From Pseudomonas frederiksbergensis (GTDB taxonomy: Bacteria > Pseudomonadota > Gammaproteobacteria > Pseudomonadales > Pseudomonadaceae): DNA of 64,000 nucleotides. Below are positions 9,379 through 17,349 of the stretch, one piece after another. Under the pieces are notes generated by a model that saw nothing but the letters and a program-made list of their open reading frames with translations, was not told the origin of the DNA and did no database searches. Within the stretch, counting starts at the first letter, position 1, and every line of letters starts with the position of its first letter. The stretch is from contig NZ_CP017886.1 of NCBI RefSeq assembly GCF_001874645.1, positions 4,028,001 through 4,092,000 of the forward strand. The letters are read 5' to 3'. Made by a program: the position numbers and the translations under genes.

Positions 9379-12078
9379 ATGGTTTCTATTTACGTGCGCG
9401 GCGAAGACAAGACCCGACAGATCACTGATTGGGAGATAAAAACAGCCAACGGTGACGGTCTGTCACTGGTTTGCCACTTTCTCTCCGGCAAGAAGTTTTT
9501 TAGCCCCCTGGAGGACTGCAAGGTCGTTCCTACCCGCGAGGTAAAAGGCCAGCTTCTGCGCAAAAAGGGCAGTTCGGTGGCAGCCCCCTTCGAGACAGCT
9601 GCAATCTACGGCGAGAAATATGCCGTCATTCAGTATTCCGCAGGCAGGAAAAAGTACGCGTACAAGCTGGGCGATATCGAGTTCGTCACGGCAACGCAAA
9701 TGAAGGACGAACCGGTATTCCGCTATTTTCATTCGGTAGCCAACGCCCGGATAGATCATGCCGAGCCGGAGGAGAGGCCGATCGCCGAGAATGTGTTGCG
9801 CCAGGTGGATGCAATCATTGCAAGCGCGGACACCGCACTGAACGCCTACTGCACCGGGCAGAATGGACGGTATGAGCAGACGGCGGGCTTCATCTTTCCT
9901 TTTGGTATCAATGAAAGCCAGCTTCAAGCCGTCGAGCAGGCCTTCACCTCCCAGATCAGTCTGATCGAAGGGCCGCCTGGCACCGGCAAGACGCAGACGA
10001 TTTTGAACATTGTCGCCAACATCCTGATGCGTGGAAAAAACGTGGCAGTGGTGTCCAACAACAATTCTGCCGTTGCGAATGTCTGTGAAAAACTGGGCAA
10101 GTCCGGGCTGGATTATCTTGTCGCCACATTGGGCAGCAGAGAGAACCGCGAGGCATTCTTCGCCAATCCGCGCCCTCGGCCTTCGACGGAGCCTGACGCC
10201 GCACCTTCGATGGAGCGCATTCAGTTCGTCTTGCAACAGCTCAAGGTTCTTCTGAGTGCGCGCAACGCCGTGGCGCAGCTGCAGATTGAAATCGATGAGC
10301 TTGAGGTGGAACAGCGCTATCTGCAGCAATGGCAGCAGGATAACGGCGTACAGATAGCCAACCTGGACAAGTACAAGCTCTCCCCGCAAAAGACCACGGA
10401 CCTGATGGCATACCTGACACATCTTGCCGGCGGTCGCGTCAGGATCAAGGACAGAATCGAGCTGCTGTTCAACTTCAGGATTCTGCGCACCCGGCCATTT
10501 GATAACTGGGAGAAGCGCAAGTCGGCTTTCTATGGCCTTCAGCTTCACTACTACGACAAGGCGTTGCAGGAAAAAAGAGCGGCACTGGCCAGCCATCAGC
10601 AAGCGTTGCACATGGGTAATTACCAGGCATTGCTGGATGAGCTGACGAGTGCTTCGATGAAGTGCCTGAAACAGCATCTGCATCAGCATGTACCCAACCC
10701 TGGAGCCTTTACGGCGGAAAATTACCGAGACCTGTTCGACGGGTTCTTGAAGCGTTATCCAATCATTTCAAGCAGTACGCATTCGATCATCAATTCGCTC
10801 AAACGCGGCACGGTGCTTGATTACGTGATCATCGACGAGGCCTCCCAACAAGACATCGTTCCGGGAGTTCTGGCGCTGGGTTGCGCGAAGAACCTGATCA
10901 TCGTTGGCGATAGAAAACAGTTGGCGCACATTCCGGCAAAGCTGGACATGCCGGCGCCCAAGGACCATTACGATTGTGAGAAGCATAGCCTGCTCGATTC
11001 GTGCGTCAGTGTGTTCAATGGAGTAATCCCGACGACCTTGCTCAAAGAACACTATCGCTGCCACCCGCGAATCATTCAGTTCTGCAATCAGCAGTTCTAC
11101 GACAACCAACTGGTTCCGATGACTCAGGACAGCGGAGAAAAACCGTTGTCGTTGCTCGTCACCGCCAAGGGCAATCACGCACGCGAGAATACCAACCAGC
11201 GCGAACTCGACTCGCTGTTGGCGATGTTTGAAGGGCAGGGTGAGAGTGTTTGGGAGGACGCGGGCGGCAGGGGGTTCATTGCACCTTACAAGGATCAGGT
11301 CGCGCTCTCGCGCAAGCTTCTACCGGCGGACTTCGTCAACGAGACCGTGCACAAATTCCAAGGGCGCGAGTGCGACGAGATCGTCTTTTCCACCGTACTG
11401 GACAAAAAAAGCAACGCTCAGGATCGACTGGATTTCGTCGATGATGCACGCATGGTCAATGTGGCGATATCGCGCGCCAAGCATCGTTTCACTCTGGTCA
11501 CAGGAGACGACGTCTTCACGAAGAACAAAGGGCATATCGCGGCGCTGGTGCGCTACATCGAATACTACGCGGAGAAAGGACAGCTGCACCGCGCGCCGTT
11601 GATTTCGGCTTTCGATCTGCTCTACACGGAATACGACCAGTCGCTTGAACGGCTCAATACCCGATTGCGCAGAGAAGACTCCGAGTTCAAATCCGAGCAG
11701 ATCGTGGCGCAGATACTGCGTGATACGCTGGATCAAGAGACGTGCCGGGGGCTCAAGTTCCAACCGCAGATCGAACTGAACCAGTTGGTTTCGACCAACA
11801 ATACAAACCTGACGCCTCGTGAGCGCGAATTCATGAGGAACGCCGCCAGTTGTGATTTCGTGCTCTATTACAAAGTCGGGAAAACCCCGCTGGGGGTGAT
11901 AGAGGTCGACGGCGGTAGCCATGACACGCCGGAGCAGGCGGAGCGTGATGCTTTGAAAGACAGCATCCTGAACAAGAGCGGTATCCCCTTGCTACGTTTG
12001 CGAACCGTCGAAAGTCTCAATGAGGAGCGGGTCGCTGCATTTGTGAGTCAGTGGGCAACCGGCGTTTCGATGGCGTAG
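9379..12078 (+). CDS. UPF1-like SF1 helicase with C-terminal DUF2726/nuclease-like domain
   Basis: 899-residue orphan helicase. An N-terminal region of about 170 residues is unassigned. Superfamily 1 motifs follow: Walker A GPPGTGKT (198-205), DEASQQD (from 486), GDRKQL (510-515), HYRCHP (558-563), KFQGRECDEIV (659-669) and SRAKHRF (698-704). A charged segment of about 230-450 lies between motifs I and II. The C terminus (about 790-895) has the DUF2726 pattern IEVDGGSHD (Asp844, His848), a PD-(D/E)XK-like fold. Helicase-nuclease fusions of this type occur in phage-defence loci, but no partner gene is present. G+C is visibly lower than in its neighbours. ATG 9379 has AGGG five bases upstream. 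Confidence 0.85.
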   Translation: MVSIYVRGEDKTRQITDWEIKTANGDGLSLVCHFLSGKKFFSPLEDCKVVPTREVKGQLLRKKGSSVAAPFETAAIYGEKYAVIQYSAGRKKYAYKLGDIEFVTATQMKDEPVFRYFHSVANARIDHAEPEERPIAENVLRQVDAIIASADTALNAYCTGQNGRYEQTAGFIFPFGINESQLQAVEQAFTSQISLIEGPPGTGKTQTILNIVANILMRGKNVAVVSNNNSAVANVCEKLGKSGLDYLVATLGSRENREAFFANPRPRPSTEPDAAPSMERIQFVLQQLKVLLSARNAVAQLQIEIDELEVEQRYLQQWQQDNGVQIANLDKYKLSPQKTTDLMAYLTHLAGGRVRIKDRIELLFNFRILRTRPFDNWEKRKSAFYGLQLHYYDKALQEKRAALASHQQALHMGNYQALLDELTSASMKCLKQHLHQHVPNPGAFTAENYRDLFDGFLKRYPIISSSTHSIINSLKRGTVLDYVIIDEASQQDIVPGVLALGCAKNLIIVGDRKQLAHIPAKLDMPAPKDHYDCEKHSLLDSCVSVFNGVIPTTLLKEHYRCHPRIIQFCNQQFYDNQLVPMTQDSGEKPLSLLVTAKGNHARENTNQRELDSLLAMFEGQGESVWEDAGGRGFIAPYKDQVALSRKLLPADFVNETVHKFQGRECDEIVFSTVLDKKSNAQDRLDFVDDARMVNVAISRAKHRFTLVTGDDVFTKNKGHIAALVRYIEYYAEKGQLHRAPLISAFDLLYTEYDQSLERLNTRLRREDSEFKSEQIVAQILRDTLDQETCRGLKFQPQIELNQLVSTNNTNLTPREREFMRNAASCDFVLYYKVGKTPLGVIEVDGGSHDTPEQAERDALKDSILNKSGIPLLRLRTVESLNEERVAAFVSQWATGVSMA

Positions 12079-12088
12079 TTTGGGCTGC

Positions 12089-12110
12089 AGGGGCGCCGTG
12101 AGGCGCCTTG
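12089..12110 (+). terminator. hairpin after the helicase gene
   Basis: Stem CAGGGGCGCC/GGCGCCTTG with loop GTGA. It resembles the hairpin after guaA (gggcgctgtgaagcgccc versus gggcgccgtgaggcgcc), so the two bracket the helicase gene. Confidence 0.5.
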
Positions 12111-12243
12111 GTGATAACAGACGGTCGTTCGATCGAGAGGATGGCCGCGACAATCCTTTACTTAATCTTTCTCAACCGCAGGTGTATCGTATTCGCCTTT
12201 TGCGGGCACAGGCCTGCCGCTGATACGTGAGGTTGTTGAGTTC

Positions 12244-13620
12244 ATGTCCTTTACCCGTCGACAAATACTGGGTGGTCTGGCCGGTCTGGCAGTGGTGGGC
12301 GTCGGGGCCGGTGGTGCAACGCGTTACTGGCTGGGGAAAATGGCAGACGCCAATGCGGGTCACGATTATGAGTTGATTGCCGCGCCGCTGGATGTCGAGC
12401 TGGTGCCGGGGCACAAAACCGAGGCGTGGGCTTTTGGTCCGTCGGCACCGGGGACGGAACTGCGGGTACGCCAGGGCGAATGGCTGCGGGTGCGTTTCAT
12501 CAACCACCTGCCGGTGCCCACCACCATTCACTGGCATGGCATCCGTTTGCCGCTGGAGATGGACGGCGTGCCGTACGTCTCGCAACTGCCGGTGCTGCCC
12601 GGCGAGTATTTCGACTACAAGTTTCGCGTGCCGGACGCAGGCAGCTACTGGTATCACCCGCATGTAAACAGCAGCCAAGAGCTGGGTCGCGGGCTGGTCG
12701 GGCCACTGATCGTCGAAGAACGCGAGCTCACCGGTTTCAACTACGAGCAGACGCTCAGCCTCAAGAGCTGGCACGTCGATGAAGAGGGCGCTTTCGTGCC
12801 GTTCAGCGTTCCTCGTGAAGCGGCGCGTGGTGGTACGGCCGGTCGTCTGGCGACCATCAATGGCGTGCCGCAGGCGGTGATCGAGTTACCGGCCGGGCAG
12901 ATCACCCGGGTACGCCTGCTCAATCTCGATAATACGCTGACCTACCGGATCAACATTCCGGGCGTCGAAGCGCAGATCTATGCACTCGATGGCAACCCGA
13001 TCGAGCCGCGTCCGCTGGGCAAGGAATACTGGCTGGGCCCCGGCATGCGCATTTGCCTGGCGATCAAGGCACCAAAGGCCGGTGAAGAATTGTCGCTGCG
13101 TAACGGGCCGGTGCGCATTGGCACGTTGCGCTCGGTGGCCAACACCGATGCGCCGAGCCAGTGGCCGCCAGCGCTGCCGCCCAACCCGATATCCGAGCCG
13201 GACCTGGCCAACGCCGAGAAGCTCAACTTCAATTTCGAGTGGGTCGGTTCGGTCTCGGTTAACGTCGATAATGGCAAGCCCCCGAGCCTCTGGCAGATCA
13301 ACGGTAAGGCCTGGGACATCACTGACAAAACCTGCGCCGACCGCCCGATTGCTGCTCTGAAGAAAGGCAAAAGCTACATTTTCGAATTGAAGAACATGAC
13401 TCAGTACCAGCACCCGGTTCACTTGCACGGCATGAGCTTCAAGGTCATTGCCTCGAACCGCAAAAAGATCATCCCGTACTTCACCGACACCTACCTGTTG
13501 GGCAAGAACGAGCGCGCTCATGTGGCGCTGGTGGCGGATAACCCGGGGGTGTGGATGTTCCACTGCCATGTGATCGACCATATGGAAACCGGCCTGATGG
13601 CCGCTATCGAGGTGGCCTGA
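12244..13620 (+). CDS. Tat-exported multicopper oxidase
   Basis: 458-residue periplasmic oxidase. The N terminus MSFTRRQILGGLAGLA is a twin-arginine signal. All four copper-binding motifs are visible: HWHG (96-99), HPH (138-140), HPVHLHG (390-396) and HCHVIDHMETGLM (from 440), with Cys441 and probably Met451 as T1 copper ligands. These allow oxidation of a substrate with reduction of O2 to water. It lacks the Met-rich stretch of CueO, so a copper-tolerance role is not assured; laccase or metal oxidation are alternatives. Its stop codon overlaps the tadA start. Confidence 0.9.
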   Translation: MSFTRRQILGGLAGLAVVGVGAGGATRYWLGKMADANAGHDYELIAAPLDVELVPGHKTEAWAFGPSAPGTELRVRQGEWLRVRFINHLPVPTTIHWHGIRLPLEMDGVPYVSQLPVLPGEYFDYKFRVPDAGSYWYHPHVNSSQELGRGLVGPLIVEERELTGFNYEQTLSLKSWHVDEEGAFVPFSVPREAARGGTAGRLATINGVPQAVIELPAGQITRVRLLNLDNTLTYRINIPGVEAQIYALDGNPIEPRPLGKEYWLGPGMRICLAIKAPKAGEELSLRNGPVRIGTLRSVANTDAPSQWPPALPPNPISEPDLANAEKLNFNFEWVGSVSVNVDNGKPPSLWQINGKAWDITDKTCADRPIAALKKGKSYIFELKNMTQYQHPVHLHGMSFKVIASNRKKIIPYFTDTYLLGKNERAHVALVADNPGVWMFHCHVIDHMETGLMAAIEVA

Positions 13621-14114
13621 TGCGTCAGATACGCCCCGCGCAAATCATCGACCGTAGCCGCGATCAGGACTTCATGCGTGAGGCCCTGGCGCTGGCCGCG
13701 CAAGGTGCGGTCCTCGGCGAAGTGCCAGTGGGCGCGGTGCTGGTGCAGGACGGCGAAATCATTGGTCGCGGCTTCAATTGCCCGATCAGTGGCAGTGACC
13801 CCAGCGCCCACGCCGAAATGGTCGCGATCCGCGCCGCAGCGCAGGCCGTGAGCAACTATCGTCTGCCGGGCAGCACGCTGTACGTTACGCTGGAACCGTG
13901 CAGCATGTGCGCCGGTTTGATCGTGCATTCGCGGATTGCGCGGGTGGTTTACGGCGCACTGGAACCCAAGGCCGGGATCGTGCAAAGCCAGGGGCAGTTC
14001 TTCACCCAGGGCTTTCTCAACCACCGGGTGCTGGTCGAAGGCGGGGTATTGGCCGAAGAGTGCGGCACGGTGCTGAGCGAGTTTTTCAAGGCGCGGCGCG
14101 CCAAACGAGACTGA
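13620..14114 (+). CDS. tadA: tRNA-specific adenosine deaminase
   Basis: 164 residues; converts A34 to inosine in tRNA-Arg(ACG). Zinc and catalytic motifs HAE (His64, Glu66) and PCSMC (Cys94, Cys97) are intact. The ATG shares its A with the TGA stop of the multicopper oxidase, implying translational coupling. The C-terminal tail is short. Confidence 0.95.
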   Translation: MRQIRPAQIIDRSRDQDFMREALALAAQGAVLGEVPVGAVLVQDGEIIGRGFNCPISGSDPSAHAEMVAIRAAAQAVSNYRLPGSTLYVTLEPCSMCAGLIVHSRIARVVYGALEPKAGIVQSQGQFFTQGFLNHRVLVEGGVLAEECGTVLSEFFKARRAKRD

Positions 14115-14120
14115 TACCGC

Positions 14121-14194
14121 AAAGATTGCAGCCTGCGGCAGCTCCTACAGGAGCCGCAAACACCCGTAGGAGCTGCCGCAGGCTGCGATCTTTT
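14121..14194. repeat. REP pair
   Basis: Inverted arms aaagattgcagcctgcggca... (14121-14148) and gtaggagctgccgcaggctg...tttt (14166-14194) around a 17-base loop, between the converging tadA and cmoB genes and abutting the cmoB stop codon. Confidence 0.9.
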
Positions 14195-15151
14195 TTATTT
14201 ACGGGCGACGATCACCGCGCGCATCGGCGCCGGCAGACCTTCAATCGTCTTGCGGTGATCGTCCGGATCAAGGAAGTCGCTCAACGACTGATACTTCATC
14301 CACTCGGTCCCGCGTTGTTCTTCAACTGTGGTCACGCTCACATCCACGCAGCGCACATCGCTGAATCCGGCACGGCGCAGCCAGAGCATCAGCGCCGGCA
14401 CTGACGGCAGGAACCAGACGTTGCGCATCTGCGCATAACGGTCTTCAGGCACCAGCACTTGCTGCTCGTCACCTTCGATCACCAACGTTTCCAGCACCAG
14501 CTCACCGCCCTTGACCAGGCAATCCTTCAGCGCCAGCAAATGTTCGATCGGCGAGCGGCGATGGTAGAACACGCCCATGGAAAACACCGTGTCGAAGCCT
14601 TCGAGATCGGGAGGAAGATCCTCAAAGGGAAACGGCAAGTGCCAGGCATTGGGCTCCGACAGGTAGCGCTGCACCGCCTGGAACTGGCAGAAGAACAACC
14701 AGTTCGGGTCGACGCCAATCACGCTGTCCGCGCCCGCGCCGAGCATGCGCCACATGTAGTAGCCATTGCCGCAGCCGACATCGAGGATGCGTTTGCCTTT
14801 GAGGTCCAGGTGCGGGGCGACCCGCGACCACTTCCAGTCCGAGCGCCATTCGGTGTCGACGTGCACGCCGAACAGGTCGAACGGACCTTTGCGCCAAGGT
14901 GACAACCCCATCAGTGCGGTGCGCATTTGCGCGCGGGTTTCATCGTCGCAGTCGGTGTCGAGCATCAGGCCGTCAAGCAAGTCGACTTCACTCGGCTGGA
15001 TCTTCGGCAAGGCGTCCAGCGCGCTCTGCCAGCGCTCCAGGTCGCCGTGACCCTTTTCCATTTTTGCATCGAGTTGCGCTTGCAGGGTGTTGGCCCAGTC
15101 GGCCAGCGGCGTGCCGGCCAGACGGCGGGCGAGGGGAGACAGATCAATCAT
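14195..15151 (-). CDS. cmoB: tRNA U34 carboxymethyltransferase
   Basis: 318 residues; transfers the carboxymethyl group of carboxy-SAM to 5-hydroxyuridine 34, forming cmo5U in tRNA. The class I methyltransferase core has [12 protein letters not shown] for cofactor binding and [12 protein letters not shown]. It overlaps the cmoA stop by four bases (ATGA), so the two steps are made from one mRNA. Confidence 0.95.
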   Translation of the reverse strand: MIDLSPLARRLAGTPLADWANTLQAQLDAKMEKGHGDLERWQSALDALPKIQPSEVDLLDGLMLDTDCDDETRAQMRTALMGLSPWRKGPFDLFGVHVDTEWRSDWKWSRVAPHLDLKGKRILDVGCGNGYYMWRMLGAGADSVIGVDPNWLFFCQFQAVQRYLSEPNAWHLPFPFEDLPPDLEGFDTVFSMGVFYHRRSPIEHLLALKDCLVKGGELVLETLVIEGDEQQVLVPEDRYAQMRNVWFLPSVPALMLWLRRAGFSDVRCVDVSVTTVEEQRGTEWMKYQSLSDFLDPDDHRKTIEGLPAPMRAVIVARK

Positions 15152-15891
15152 GGCAAGGCAATCAACGAGGCAAAGTTAAGACACTGGAACCACGGCACGA
15201 CTGTCGAAAACCCGGCGGCCAGCAGGCGTTCGCGGTGTTCTTCGAGGCTGTCGGGCTTCATGACGTTTTCGATGGCGCTGCGCTTCTGGGCAATTTCCAG
15301 TTCGCTGTAGCCGTTGGCGCGTTTGAACGCGACGTGCAGGTCGGTGAGCAGTGCGTGTTCTTCAGGATCGTTGAAGCGCAGCTTCTCCGAAAGAATAAGT
15401 GCACCGCCCGGCAACAGCGACTGACGGATGCGCCCGAGCAGTGCCAGGCGTTGCTCCGGGGCGATGAATTGCAGGGTGAAATTCAGCGCCACCACCGAGG
15501 CCGGCTTGAACGCCAGCGCGAGAATGTCGCCCTCGATCACTTCAACCGGCAGCAGCTCCTGGAACATCGAGTCCTGAGCGTTGAGGTATTCGCGGCAGCG
15601 CTCGACCATCGCTGCCGAGTTATCCACCGCGATTACCCGGCAACCGTCGGTGCGCACGTGACGGCGCAGGGCTTGGGTCACCGCGCCGAGGGACGAGCCG
15701 AGGTCGTAGAGCACGCTGCCCGGCTGGGCGAACTGCGCCGCGAGTACGCCGAGGTTTTCGACAATGGTCGGGTAACCCGGCACCGAGCGCTTGATCATGT
15801 CCGGGAACACCCGCACCACGTCCTCGTTAAAGGCGAAGTCGGGCACCTGGGCCAGGGGCTGGGCGAAAAGGCGATCGGGTTCTTTGCTCAC
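15148..15891 (-). CDS. cmoA: carboxy-SAM synthase
   Basis: 247 residues; makes carboxy-S-adenosylmethionine from SAM and prephenate for CmoB. SAM-fold motifs [12 protein letters not shown] and [12 protein letters not shown] are present. I choose the GTG start at 15891 ([13 protein letters not shown]), which matches the family length; an upstream ATG at 15936 would add 15 alanine- and serine-rich residues. Confidence 0.93.
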   Translation of the reverse strand: MSKEPDRLFAQPLAQVPDFAFNEDVVRVFPDMIKRSVPGYPTIVENLGVLAAQFAQPGSVLYDLGSSLGAVTQALRRHVRTDGCRVIAVDNSAAMVERCREYLNAQDSMFQELLPVEVIEGDILALAFKPASVVALNFTLQFIAPEQRLALLGRIRQSLLPGGALILSEKLRFNDPEEHALLTDLHVAFKRANGYSELEIAQKRSAIENVMKPDSLEEHRERLLAAGFSTVVPWFQCLNFASLIALP

Positions 15892-15995
15892 GGCGGTTCC
15901 AGCGGCGGATGTGGAAAAGGCCGGCATTTTAGCCAACTTGGCGCGCGGATGCGCGGGTTGTCTGATAAACCGCTCCGGCGACGTACGCGGCCCCT

Positions 15996-16126
15996 GTAGC
16001 AGCTGCCGAAGGCTGCGTTCGAGGACGGAGTCCTCGCAAAACCGGTGTTTGCGGTGTATCTGACGATTCGCGGTGTCAGGTTTGGCGAGCGCTGCGCGCT
16101 CGAACGCAGGCTTCGCCAGCTGCTAC
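15996..16126. repeat. REPIN-like inverted pair, second REP type
   Basis: gtagcagctgccgaaggctg at the left and the complement ending ttcgccagctgctac at the right, arms of about 27 bases, separated by about 75 bases. Occupies most of the space between cmoA and the YhhN-type gene. Confidence 0.85.
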
Positions 16127-16137
16127 GGGTAGTGTCG

Positions 16138-16773
16138 TTAGCCGCGTTGTTGGTGGAACGCCGACGCCGCAATCCCCCACTGCCCCAGCCAATAGCTGAG
16201 GATGATCACATAAGGCGCCGCCTCGAACGGCACCACAAAGCGGCTGATACCAATCACGCTGTCGGAGAACACAAACGCCAGCGCGCCACCGGCCGCCAGC
16301 AGCGCCGAGCGCTTCGGCACATCGGTGCCGAGTCGGGCCAGCGCTCGCCAGAGCATGGCGCTGATGGCCAGGCCGTAGACGATCACCGGGATCAGCAATG
16401 GCCCAAGTCCGTGGGCAATCAAGATTCCCAGCAGCAGCGCACCAACTCCGAGCGCCAGGATCAGCGGCAACAGCGCCAATCGTCGGCAATCGCTTAAATA
16501 CGCCTTCAAGTACGCCAGATGCGCCACCAGAAACGCGCCGAGGCCAAATACGAACAAGTCCCCCGGCCACGCCAGCAGCACATCGCCGAGCAGGGAAAAG
16601 ATCAGCCCCAGGCTGACCCAGCGCCGATAGTCGCCGGGCGGTGCGTCGTGCAACCAGCCGAGCAGCGCCAACACTGGCAACGGCTTGACCAACAGGCAGA
16701 GCAACTCAGCGTGAACGCTTACCCCATAGAGAAAGGTCACCGCGCCCATCAGCGCCAGAATCAGCCAGCCCAT
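16138..16773 (-). CDS. YhhN/TMEM86-family lysoplasmalogenase-like membrane protein
   Basis: 211 residues with about eight hydrophobic helices. The family's conserved acidic motifs are visible as SLLGDVLL and FVFSDSVIG. Animal members hydrolyse the vinyl-ether bond of lysoplasmalogens; bacterial function is less certain. The start is two bases after the stop of the I42 inhibitor gene, so they are co-transcribed. Confidence 0.85.
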   Translation of the reverse strand: MGWLILALMGAVTFLYGVSVHAELLCLLVKPLPVLALLGWLHDAPPGDYRRWVSLGLIFSLLGDVLLAWPGDLFVFGLGAFLVAHLAYLKAYLSDCRRLALLPLILALGVGALLLGILIAHGLGPLLIPVIVYGLAISAMLWRALARLGTDVPKRSALLAAGGALAFVFSDSVIGISRFVVPFEAAPYVIILSYWLGQWGIAASAFHQQRG

Positions 16774-16775
16774 GA

Positions 16776-17168
16776 TCAGTTAACCGAAATTGCGCAGTCG
16801 AAGGTTTGTGCCGGTTCTACTTCCGGCTCCCACGGCTGTTGATAGGTCAGACGCAAACGCCCGTTGCCCGCGGCAAACGCTTGAAAGCGCCAGGTCGATT
16901 GCCCGCCACTGCCCACCAGCCCGGTGTTCTCCGGGTTGGTGTATACCTCAGGGCTGATCGCCCGCAGCACGCCGCCGGCCGAATCCTGGATCGCCCAGCG
17001 ATAACCGGTGGTCGGGTTGCTCGGCAGGGTCAGAATCAGGTGTTGCCTGTTGTTCAACTGCACTGGGCATTCGCTCTGTTTTTCTACCGTCACGTTCTGT
17101 TTCGGTTGAGTGGCACAGGCGGCCAGCAGGGCGAGGCTCAGGGGGACAAACAGGCGGATGGGGGACAT
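16776..17168 (-). CDS. chagasin-type (I42) peptidase inhibitor lipoprotein
   Basis: 130-residue predicted lipoprotein: signal peptide with lipobox LLAAC, Cys18 being lipidated. The three inhibitory loops of the I42 fold are recognisable: NPTTGY (51-56), GSGG (86-89) and QPWEP (111-115). I42 proteins inhibit papain-like cysteine peptidases; none is encoded nearby, so the target may be external. Confidence 0.85.
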   Translation of the reverse strand: MSPIRLFVPLSLALLAACATQPKQNVTVEKQSECPVQLNNRQHLILTLPSNPTTGYRWAIQDSAGGVLRAISPEVYTNPENTGLVGSGGQSTWRFQAFAAGNGRLRLTYQQPWEPEVEPAQTFDCAISVN

Positions 17169-17250
17169 TGGTCAGTAAGCTCCGGTCATTCACGACGAAC
17201 GGCGAGCATAACCGAAGATGAATCAAAGTGTGACGGGCGAGACCAGGATC

Positions 17251-17320
17251 AAAAGATCGCAACCTCCGGCAGCTCCTACAAGGGGCGCAGCGTAGGAGCT
17301 GCCGCAGGCTGCGATCTTTT
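17251..17320. repeat. REP pair
   Basis: Inverted arms aaaagatcgcaacctccggc... (17251-17279) and gtaggagctgccgcaggctg...tttt (17292-17320) with a 12-base loop, between the I42 gene and lon. Confidence 0.9.
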
Positions 17321-17349
17321 CAGGAGCGCAACCGATTCAAGTGGTCAGG

